Positions 49,804 to 59,099 of a stretch of DNA of 64,000 nt are shown here, in pieces. The notes under the pieces are model-generated. The model was given only the letters and a program-made list of their open reading frames with translations, was not told the DNA's origin and did no database searches. Position 1 is the stretch's first letter. Each line of letters starts with the position of its first letter. Position numbers and translations under genes: made by a program. Source of the DNA: Crossaster papposus (lineage: Eukaryota > Echinodermata > Asteroidea > Velatida > Solasteridae). Location of the stretch: contig JBAIAA010000700.1 in assembly GCA_037893245.1 (NCBI GenBank), positions 372,001-436,000 on the forward strand. Reading direction: 5' to 3'.

Positions 49804-52800
49804 GCGACGAATACAATATATCAGCCTGCTTCGCACGGCTGATATAATTAAAGCAGTGTTATGGACACATTTGCATTTCTTGCAATGATCTTTATTGCAC
49901 TGGTGTATATGTTCAAAAGGTGGCGTCGCTTAAGCGCCCTCCTCAGTCTTTGTTCAAATTGTGGCCAATTCAAGTTCTCATTACAATGTACACGTAAATG
50001 TATTACAAGGGCAAGGTGTCTTCGTACTCGTTAAAAAAAAAAAAGTTGGTAGCTTTAACGGAAGCCATTCGATCATAACGGAACTCACCCTGCACATCAG
50101 GCAATAAGAAGAAATTTAAGATATCAATTGATAAAACAAGTCCTCCTAAAGTGAAGAACGGAATCCCAAAGCCACCAGCCTGTCAAATAAAAAATCAGAT
50201 TGCTCTAAGATAACGTTTTAACCCTGCGAGCTGCCATGAGGAGATTTAGGCAGGCACATTTTTTCTTTTTCTAACTTCCATATTAAGCCGTCGGCCTATT
50301 CCATTCAAATTGTTTGTATTCCTCAATGACACATTGCAGTAGTTTAAAGTGGTATAGCCGCTTTTCAAAAAGGAGTTCACTAGGGGTCACTCAAGTAATG
50401 AGAAACCTGGGCCCCAGCGAAAAACCCATTCAGTTGTGCACAAAATGGGCCCCATTCAGTTGTTCACAAAATTGGCTCTTTGTGTTTTGCCGCCGAGACG
50501 CCTGGCTGTCAATCTGGCCGGCCAGTGAATTGTTTTTTCTCCAAACGACATCGCCATAGAACTGGTTTTTAACGCCTCTGATTGGCCATCTGTTACGTCA
50601 TGGTAGTAAATTGTACTCTCAATTTATTAACCCTAGGATTCTCAACTTATTGACCCTAGGACTCTGGGTTTCAATGACTCTAGGACTCTCAACTTATTGA
50701 CCCTAATCCTAACCCTAACCCTTTTTGACCCTAGGACTCTGGGCTTTTGTTACCCTAGTACACGTCGTGCAATGCGACACATGGATGAATGGATGACCTA
50801 TAAGTTAAACAACCAATCAGATGCGCTAAAAAACAGTTCTATGGCGATGTCGTTTGGGGAAAAAAAATTCGCCACCCGCCCAACCAGCCTTTCAAGAAGG
50901 AATTTCGCGTTGACAATAGCTAGGTTTTAACTCTCTGTTATCAGTCCTTGTTAATTGTTTATTTTGGTCGACTTGCGAGGTGTTTGATAAACTTTGACGG
51001 ATGCATTCATTTGCCTTTGTTGTTGTTGTTGTTGTTGTTCCTTTTAATGCTTCTAGGCTGGCTTGCGAGTGGCTTGCGAGTGGCTTGCGAGTGGCTTGCG
51101 AGTGGCTTGCGAGTGGCTTGCGAGTGGCTTGCGAGTGGCTTGCGAGTGGCTTGCGAGTGGCTTGCGAGTGGCTTGCGAGTGGCTTGCGAGTGGCTTGCGA
51201 GTGGCTTGCGAGTGGCTTGCGAGTGGCTTGCGAGTGGCTTGCGAGTGGCTTGCGAGTGGCTTGCGAGTGGCTTGCGAGTGGCTTGCGAGTGGCTTGCGAG
51301 TGGCTTGCGAGTGGCTTGCGAGTGGCTTGCGAGTGGCTTGCGAGTGGCTTGCGAGTGGCTTGCGAGTGGCTTGCGAGTGGCTTGCGAGTGGCTTGCGAGT
51401 GGCTTGCGAGTGGCTTGCGAGTGGCTTGCGAGTGGCTTGCGAGTGGCTTGCGAGTGGCTTGCGAGTGGCTTGCGAGTGGCTTGCGAGTGGCTTGCGAGTG
51501 GCTTGCGAGTGGCTTGCGAGTGGCTTGCGAGTGGCTTGCGAGTGGCTTGCGAGTGGCTTGCGAGTGGCTTGCGAGTGGCTTGCGAGTGGCTCGATTGCAG
51601 CTCTGGCATTGGATGCTGTGTATATTGTATTACATGATCTCATTCTGTTTCTAGTGATCGTAGTTTATGTAATTTATTAATTTCAAACATTACTATTAAC
51701 ATGATAATGTTATGGTAATAAAGAAAAACATTTTCACTGATGTCCTCCCATTACAATGCCCCACCAGTTTAATAATATTGCCTCCGTTTTTATAACAAAA
51801 TGTGCTTCGTTCCGCTTTGTATTTTGTACTTGCATTATACAGCAGACCACCAATTGCTGGCCCGACGGCAAACGACAATCCTCCTGTCATCTCGATTAAA
51901 CTCTGTTTACAAACAAATAAAATAATAATTGATCACAAATAAAATAATAATTAATCAGTGATCTTTCACCGATCTAACACAAACACTGATATAACACTGC
52001 TTACTCATAATTGTTAACACTAATCCCCGGCTATTGTATGATCTGACACGTCACAAAAACGTCACACGACTTTTTTGGAAAGTCGTGAATATTGACGTCA
52101 AATTTGACGTGGATATTCGCGATCTGCGGAGTCCCTTCAGGGCCACCATGTATGCGTTTTCATGTGTAGTACGTCATCCCTTTTGCTGGTTTACAAGTCC
52201 GCTGGTACTATATCGTGGATTTCATTGTGGTTTTCAGTGGATCTTTGCCGGGAACCAGTACAGGGCGGGAAATTTCAAAATCGAAGAATCGAGGTCTAAT
52301 TTTTTCGGTCAAATTGCAACAAAATTATTTAGAGAAAAACATGACCGTAACAATAAAGTGTTACCTGAACACAACATAAACATGGTCCGATAGTAAAATT
52401 TAATGTGCGAGTTTTCGTTGTAGTCCATCTTTAATAATTTATACACCGACCTAAAACATGTAACGCGCCTAATATCACCGTTGTTTTCACACTCGCACAT
52501 TAAAGGTAGAATACACTAATTATTTTACTACCGAACTATTACAGGCACAAATACCAATCATAATTAGAAGATTTACCATTGCCGTTCCGACGTTATCGGG
52601 AAAGTTCAACGTCACAATGGCCGCGGACGAAGTCGTTATAGCCGAGGTGCCTATCCCCTCTAAGATCCTCAAGGCGAAACTGAACCCAATGAAAGTTGCT
52701 TTGGTTGGCATCTGATTAATAAACCTGCAATAGATGATCGACCAGAGTTAGTCGAACTACAGTTAATATAGTTCTTGATTGATCGAACTTGCCCATGTTT

Positions 52801-54445
52801 TACTTTCCGAAATGTGAAGGAACGGATTGTTTGGCTCGAAACGCCATAATGTTTCATGCCTGAATTTTATAATTTTTGTACAAGTTTGGATTCCTTTTTT
52901 TTTTTTTTTTTCTATTATGTTTTTTTATTTATTTGTTATTAAAACAAAAATAAATTTGATTATCTCAAATGACATGTGAACCATTATCATTGTGCGCTTG
53001 CGCAGTTGAAAATATCCAAGTTGCTTATATTTAGCAGAAGAGGGATTTCAAATGATTCAGGAAAGAAATTGCTCACCCGAACAAGAAATTAGACCCACCA
53101 GTGAGGAACCCTCCGGCCAGAAAAATAAAGCGAGCGCCGTAAATAGGTATCTGTACAAGGTAAAACAAGTAGACTCGTTCATGCCAAAAACAAATACTAG
53201 GATGTAGGCCTGATTGTTTTTAAAAGAGAATCTGAATGAAAAGCCACGGACCAGGATTTGTATGCCGTTATAAATTGATCGCTAACAATGCTTGTTAACG
53301 CTAAGAAGTTATACCTAACTCTTTTGTTGTAACAGTTTTGGACAATCCAATTTGGTTATAAGCGATATTTTCCAGTTGAAACGTGCAAAGTTTTGCTGGG
53401 ACCGAGTATTATGTGTTTGTAATAACCGGAATTGCGCTATATCCGAGTTCGTAATAACGAGTTTGGACTGTACAACAGTGCCACTATGTTGTGACATTAT
53501 ATGTTAATTGGGTAATACAATAATGATACTTCCTGTGTGCAATAATGACCTTTGATGATTAAAAGTTGTTTCAAATAAAGAAAAACCTACAATTTTGCCG
53601 TAAATCAGCGAGCTAATTGCCATTGCCATGGAAAATGCGCTAAACACGAGTCCAATAACAGTCTGTGATACTCCTCTTGACTTGGCCTGTTAAAAGTAAA
53701 AATTAAATAAAAATTGCTGCAGAGATTCAATTCCTTTTTTTTATTTCATGAAAAATGTCTAACGTTATGCCTACAACCAAGTAAATAGGCCAAACATCCG
53801 TCCGCAGAGCTCATTAATAAAAAGTTATGTACACTCAAATTATTCTCTGTTAGATATAGTTCTGATAACCATGGAATTTGGTAATTGAACAAAAATTGGT
53901 TATTTTTTTAAATGGCTACTTTTTTTAGTTTGGGAAACATCACTCGTTAATAGGGGTTGGCTCTATTGGGTGAGAATTTATAAAAAATATCATTGGTCAG
54001 CCACCCACCAACTATTTAAATGACATTTTGGTGAAGCCATAAACACCTGTGAGAGTTCCAAGTATTAACAAAATAGCCTTTGAAATTATGGGCATTTAGC
54101 ATAAGTATCTATGTATATGAATGTATTTGCACCACCCCACATCATGGCGGGTAAAGTAAATATAAAATATGGCCCGTTTGGAATACTCACCTCATTGGGG
54201 AAGAAGACGGACATGAGGGAAAAGGACATCATGCTTGCAAATGACGCGAGCATAGCGCTGGCAAACGTGGCTTTTTGGTGGTAGGTGAAACGAGTCTTGG
54301 CGGGTTCCTCATCGGAGATTTGGTCAGTTCCCGGCTCTGCTACATCCTGATTGGCCGAGGTAATTTCGTTGGGCGGAGCCTCTTGGCTTAAATTTGCATG
54401 TTCTATCGACGGCGAGGCAGGATTGTCGTCACCCTTGCTATCCAT
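43324..54445 (-). CDS. slc18b1: SLC18B1-like transporter, copy D (13 exons; exon 10 acceptor deleted)
   Basis: Minus-strand exons: 54191-54445, 53591-53686, 53077-53150, 52577-52724, 51834-51902, 50089-50179, 48111-48250, 47597-47695, 46338-46429, 45710-45787 (alternative acceptor), 44241-44315, 43757-43900 and 43324-43402. Apart from exon 10, all lengths and phases match copy C. A 12-nt deletion removes the native acceptor and first codons of exon 10. The next AG (ccccag at 45788-45793) shortens the exon by exactly 18 nt, so the frame survives with six residues lost, giving a predicted 479 aa. Exons 1-3 and 8 resemble copy C, whereas exon 7 is closer to copy B in its middle, suggesting gene conversion. 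Motif C is conserved, and the C-tail dileucine EERKLL is kept with a final SSEA. Introns 5, 6, 8 and 10 are swollen by a minisatellite, an array element, an hAT-like element and satellite arrays. Confidence 0.85.
44499..45452. mobile_element. TIR element with 19- and 20-bp minisatellites, intron 10 of copy D
   Basis: The left end TACTGTAAAACGGGGTAACT recurs inverted at the right end (45425-45450). The interior has about 17 units of GTTAATCCTGGGTGCCAAA (44622-44957), then a second copy of the left-end segment (44965-45010), then about 13 units of a 20-bp form CATACTTAAATCCCGGGTGC (45109-45385). The internal duplication of the end shows the element expanded by copying its own terminal part. Confidence 0.75.
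45466..45680. mobile_element. Small MITE, copy D intron 10
   Basis: GTGTTCGCACTGG at the left and CCAGTGCGAACAC at the right flank about 190 bp that are absent from copies B, C and E. A CAGTG start is common in hAT-type MITEs, but a clear target duplication was not resolved. Confidence 0.6.
46618..47117. mobile_element. hAT-like element with G/C homopolymer ends, copy D intron 8
   Basis: GTTTGCTA is duplicated at 46610-46617 and 47118-47125, and copies B, C and E show the single site. The left end is CAG followed by a G-run and CGGAAGGGGGG; the right end is a long C-rich tract with repeated CCCCCTTCCGCC. The 8-bp duplication and CAGGGG-type end fit hAT. The ends could pair into a long GC stem. 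No transposase is encoded; proline-rich and glycine-rich frames are artefacts. Confidence 0.75.
47555..47574. repeat. Poly-C next to the exon 8 donor, copy D
   Basis: A 20-nt C-run, then A, CCCCC, ACC and ACACACGACGTAC at the donor. Confidence 0.9.
48311..49846. mobile_element. Tandem-array element in copy D intron 6 (Helentron/HINE-like architecture)
   Basis: About 1.5 kb is inserted where copies B, C and E read GTTGTTTATTAAAGCAGTG. The left end has a hairpin (GTGCTTCAGGAAGCAC) and ATATCAGCC; the right end has ATATCAGCCTGCTTCGCACG followed by GCTGATAT. Between them are many repeats of TGACCCCTACTGACCATTAG with GTGACCACTGGCCAAATT and AATTAGATCAAGGCTGTGGG. A (GAAA)n tract lies near the right end (49750-49802). 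It shares the core CCAAGTTTGAC...ATCGG with the copy B array element. Confidence 0.6.
49750..49802. repeat. (GAAA)n microsatellite
   Basis: About 13 perfect GAAA units inside the right end of the copy D array element. Confidence 0.95.
51058..51592. repeat. 11-bp minisatellite in copy D intron 5, about 48 units
   Basis: Nearly perfect repeats of GCTTGCGAGTG. All frames stay open because the 33-bp triple unit has no stop, which explains the 200-plus-codon ORFs on both strands. Here all units face one way, unlike copy C. Confidence 0.95.
52050..52430. other. Copy D-specific insertion in intron 4, unrecognised, with a 119-codon ORF
   Basis: Sequence between CACGTCACA and TAATAATTTATACA is missing in copies A-C. 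A plus-strand ORF (52034-52393) would encode a basic, aromatic-rich peptide without a domain I know. The low copy number in this window and lack of clear ends leave its nature open. Confidence 0.35.
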
Positions 54446-54600
54446 GGCTCTGATAAATTAGGACCGATAGAAAATAGTTTGTTAATAAGTTGGAATAAAC
54501 TAATTTTGTGTCGGAGGGGTGGAGTTGTTGCAACGAAACTAGTAATTATAACTCGGTAATGACGTAGGCTCACAAGATTCGTCAATGGCGAGCCCATTTA

Positions 54601-57600
54601 ACATTTGGACATTTATTTCAATGTTGTCATTCATATTATGTACAATCATACGGAACTTGCCAGAGAATTTAACATTACATCAAGTTAAACAATTAAGAAG
54701 CGGTAAATTAAGTGACAACGTTTAGGTATATGGTTAAGCGGTCTTGTACCCGTGGACGGAGATCCCGGGGGGTGACCAAAGTAACCCCCCCCCCCCCCCC
54801 CCCCACTGTTTACGGGTAGGCGTCTTATTTGCGTAGAGTCCGTAACATGCAAATGTCCCTTGACAGGCCAGCACCACGCAGCCCAGCAAGTGCGAGTGTC
54901 GTAAGTTGACTTACCCTGCATTGAGTTTAAACCAGATACTATCGTCGCGTGGAAAGTAGCCTTTAGGCAAGGCGCGCGTCGCTACGCAAAAAAGTGTAAT
55001 GCACGCGCATGAGATTATAATCAAGAAGCGACTTAGTAAAGTCGAATAAACGCCCAGTTGGAGCCACTTGCTCCCGCTAATTCAATTCAAGCCGATGTAA
55101 GTACATGTATTAAAGATCGTTCTTAGGACATTATCTACATGTATCTTTATAATTAACATAGGCCTACCTTAGTGGAAATATATATGTATGCAAATACACT
55201 GTACTTGCATTGATGCACAGGAGATACCGCATTGAAAAAAATCCAAACGACCGATCATTTTTGGGGGCGGTTTTTACCAAAAACTTTGTTTTGCCCTGAT
55301 GTAATTAATGCATTCAAGACATATAATGCTGACTACTGTGTTGCATGGTTTTTTTAACTGATACTGTACTGATCAAAATGAAAATTAGAAAATTATTGCC
55401 CGAATCCAAAAGGGCCAAATTCTACAACTCAACGTTTTTTATTCCTTTTTTCTTCATCAATTATGCCTCTAAATGGCCTAAGATTGCATCACAGAGCATC
55501 TAGAATGCAAAATTTTCAATGCGACTCCCCCTTAGTCCCCATATACCTATACACTCTCTAGACTATTGCTACCTAACGCACCCACCCCGGCCTAAAAACC
55601 TCAAAAGAAACCACAACATAGTTCTCTATACGTCCATTGCTTGAAATGCACCTCGTGGTGCGACCGACGAATTCATCGATGGCCTTATTCCTCCATGATT
55701 ATACATAACCTACATGTAAATAGACAACCGACAAGCATTGCGGCTTCGGAATACTATAGTATACGTTTACTTCCTGTCCTAACAATGTGCTATTGACCAC
55801 AGAGGTAACACTAACATATTGCAACCCGTTAGAGTAGCTGAATAGACTTGTTTCAGTCAAATATTGTTACCCTAAGCCCATAAACTTAAGGTAACAATAT
55901 TTGACTGAAACAAGTCTATTCATTATCTCTGGCAAGGCTGTAGAACCACATGTCCCTAGTAGAAATAATGCTGAGCTACTAATCTTAAACTTTCACATTT
56001 GGTGCAATATTATACATTGCTCTTCTAAAATGGTGCACAAAGACACAAGAATACCCAGGAAATATAAAGGATATGGGCAAAGTTTCGAACTAAATCATTA
56101 TTGATTTTTTCCGCAAAAACTAAAAAATCTAAAGAACTACTACATGTAATTTCACCGATTAAGTCATCAAAACTTTTGTCGGAACAAAAACTTCACTTCT
56201 TCACTGTGTTGTAAATATCAAAGAAACTTATACAATTCGAATCCAGCAAACTAACTAAAGGAAAACAACCTAAATATCAATGTCACTAATTGTATAACTA
56301 AAGACAATCAAATAAACAATGGGAAAAACTCACAGAGTAGTCCATGAGCAGACTGGCCCATATATAGGCAGGTTGGGCTAGAGAAATTGTTGGCTTGCTC
56401 TCTCTACACACTGCCTGTCTGCTTACTGAAGAAACTATCTCAGGGCATACCCTACCCGGCCAAGGCTGGGGACAATCCTTTCTCTTGGGTAATACTAGGG
56501 GGACCCACTCCTAACTACCCAGGGGTCTATTTGGTTACACAGTAAGTACAGGAAAAAACACATGTATGTTTTACTAAAAGAAATAAAATAAAAAGGGGGA
56601 CTACTCTAATGGTACAGAAATGAAAAAATACTAACACTGAGGCAGCGGGTGAATACAGCAAAATATATTACTATTTTACTTACCTTATAAACTCTGATCT
56701 AATCCTGTAAGTTCGCAATTCAATCCAAATACTCTGCTCAAACTCTGGGAACCGCTATTCTAGGGTTATGTTCCTTGCTCTATGGTGATATGCACCGCCG
56801 TCCGCCAACCATGGAGAAATTCCTTCATGGTCCAACGCGCTCATAAAGTATGCGCATAATGCGGGGAGATTGCACTATTGCACCATCACTGGCAATACAC
56901 AACAGGTCAAGCACGTGGTTACATCCGTACAAAATAGGCCTGTAAACTACCGCATTATACAACGTGTGCATATGTTTTCCATACGGTGTATTTCGATAAA
57001 CATCGCGTATTATGACACAATTTACTTTACATGTACAGGTACAGAGCTTATAAAAAAATACTAACACTGAGCAACGGGTGATTACAGCAAAATATATTAC
57101 TATATTACTTACCTTATAAACTCTGATCTAATCCTGCAAGTTCGCAATTCAATCCAAATTACTCTGCTCAAACTCTGGGAACGTGAACCGCTATCCTAGA
57201 AAACTGTTCCTTGCTCTATGGTGATGCACCGTCCAACGCGCTCACAGCTCAGACTGACTAGTAGTAGTAGTATGCGCATATGCGTGGAGAATGCACCATT
57301 GCGCTAGTATTGCACCATCACTGGCAATACATCCATAACTAAGGTCAAACTGTGCCAGAAATGTTTATTGTTCCTTACGGCCGAGTGCACTTCCCTAATT
57401 GAAGAGAGAATTTCTCCGCCAGCTCATTAGCATGAAATGTGCCCCCCCACTATTTTGTTTGAAAAAGGATGCCGTTTGGTGAAAGAAATGGTGGGATTGT
57501 GTAAATATAGCATAGGATCAACTCCCTGGTTTTTGAGCTTCAATCTGAGGGCAGACTTGACAAAATTACGGTTGAAAAATGGGTCCTAATTGCCCTAGAA

Positions 57601-59099
57601 TCGAACGTGGAGGGATGCCATTTGTAAAAAGGCTGCGTGCAGGCTTGGAAAGTTTCACTTTTCGGGAGGCGAGTTTCTTTTGGTGTGAATAAAAAAAAAT
57701 GTAGGCCCTATAATTAGCTAACCTACTAACAATTGAAAAGAAATGGAAAGATAAAGACCAAGACAATAATCTGATTGTTGTTTGAGAAACCCCAGTGATG
57801 TCAGTGTGCATGAGACTTGGTTCTAAACATTGTTGATGTTACACTGTTTTCAATGGGACTTGAATTAGACTAGTGCACCCTTACAGTATTTCCTGTACAA
57901 CGGGTCAAACTGTACTCAATATTTTAACCCTGTGTTATCATCCTATTATTCATTTCCATACCAAAAGGTCAAACTGTATATTTTAACCCTATAATACCAT
58001 CCTATATTCATTTTCAAACCAAAAAGGTCAAATTGTACTCAATTTTTTAATCCTACCCTATTACATATTTTATACATATTCATAATTATACATAGGCCCT
58101 ATTCATATGACCTTTATCATATTTCTCTAAAGATCAAAGTGTACCAGGAAGTCAACATACACTACTCATATATAAATTATATAAATTTGTAAATAATTCT
58201 GAATAAATACTCGACTCCATCTGGGTGTGGCTTCTGGCAAGCATTACCCCTAAATTGGTGTAAAAGTGTGTTTAATGGTGTATTTAAGTGCAAAAAGGAT
58301 TAGGCATATTAGAATAGACTCCTCAGAAGAAAACTGATATGTGTACCAGGAAATCCTGATTCACACCTTAATAGAACGCCGTGGTAGTCTACCTATCCCC
58401 GGAAACACGCAAGTCCGGGTTTTCGTTTGTGTTTTTGTTTACATGTAACATTTTGTTTACTAACATGTAACATGCACAATAACCCATCTGCGTACACCAT
58501 TTGTGTGTTTTTCGAACTGCATGTGTTAAGCAACACAAACATGCGATATACATGTAGATATGAATCTATTTAAACATTTTGACACTGTGTCCCAATTTAG
58601 ACCCATTTGTATTTACAGAAAGACCCACAAAATAAACAGCAAGACATTGGAAAACCCATTATTGGCTTCCAAGGAAATGTTGCTTTGATACAAACAAATT
58701 AACGAATTCAATTCTCAACACCAAATACCGTTGTAGATTTTTAAAAATACAATACAAAAATAAACAAATATATTGTGTAGAAATATACTGCATGTATCTT
58801 CTGCTTTAGATGTACATGTTGTTGACAATGATATTACAAAAAAGGCTACTTTATACTTAAAGTTCTTAACGTTCTATATTCAACAGTGAAAAGAACTTGC
58901 TTTGCACAGTCACATCATTAGTCCCGTTTTGACAATTCAGGTTTGTATAAAATATACAATGATTGTTTTACGTTCCGGCAATGGCAAGACTAAATCCATT
59001 CGGCTCACAACATTCGTTTGTTAAAAAACACCGTGCAGCTGAAGCAACATTTCCGCGTCTGCTCCTGCCTGCTGTTTGTGCAACAAAAGGCAACTTGAA
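54601..59099. other. D/E spacer, no gene seen
   Basis: 54660-55640 is a D-specific insertion with a C-run (54784-54804). 55640-55700 rejoins the common upstream block. 56360-57870 matches the A/B spacer (11030-12850). 58440-58980 matches 10800-10990 and 42240-42850. The 57870-58440 stretch is unique AT-rich sequence. No coding exon was recognised. Confidence 0.45.
55839..55920. repeat. Near-perfect palindrome, about 37-bp arms
   Basis: GAATAGACTTGTTTCAGTCA... and its complement around a short loop (CCTAAGCCCATAAACTTAAGG). It is not seen in the other spacers. Confidence 0.85.

Noticed and set aside
50690-50730. Telomere-like CCTAACCCTAACCC
   Set aside because: Only about two perfect units inside a run of diverged CCCTAGGACTCT repeats; not an interstitial telomere.
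50948-51680. ORFs of 196-229 codons on both strands with a repeating VACEWLASGLR / ATRKPLASHSQ pattern
   Set aside because: They are created by an 11-bp minisatellite with no stop codon in any frame; no start context, splice signal or family supports a protein.
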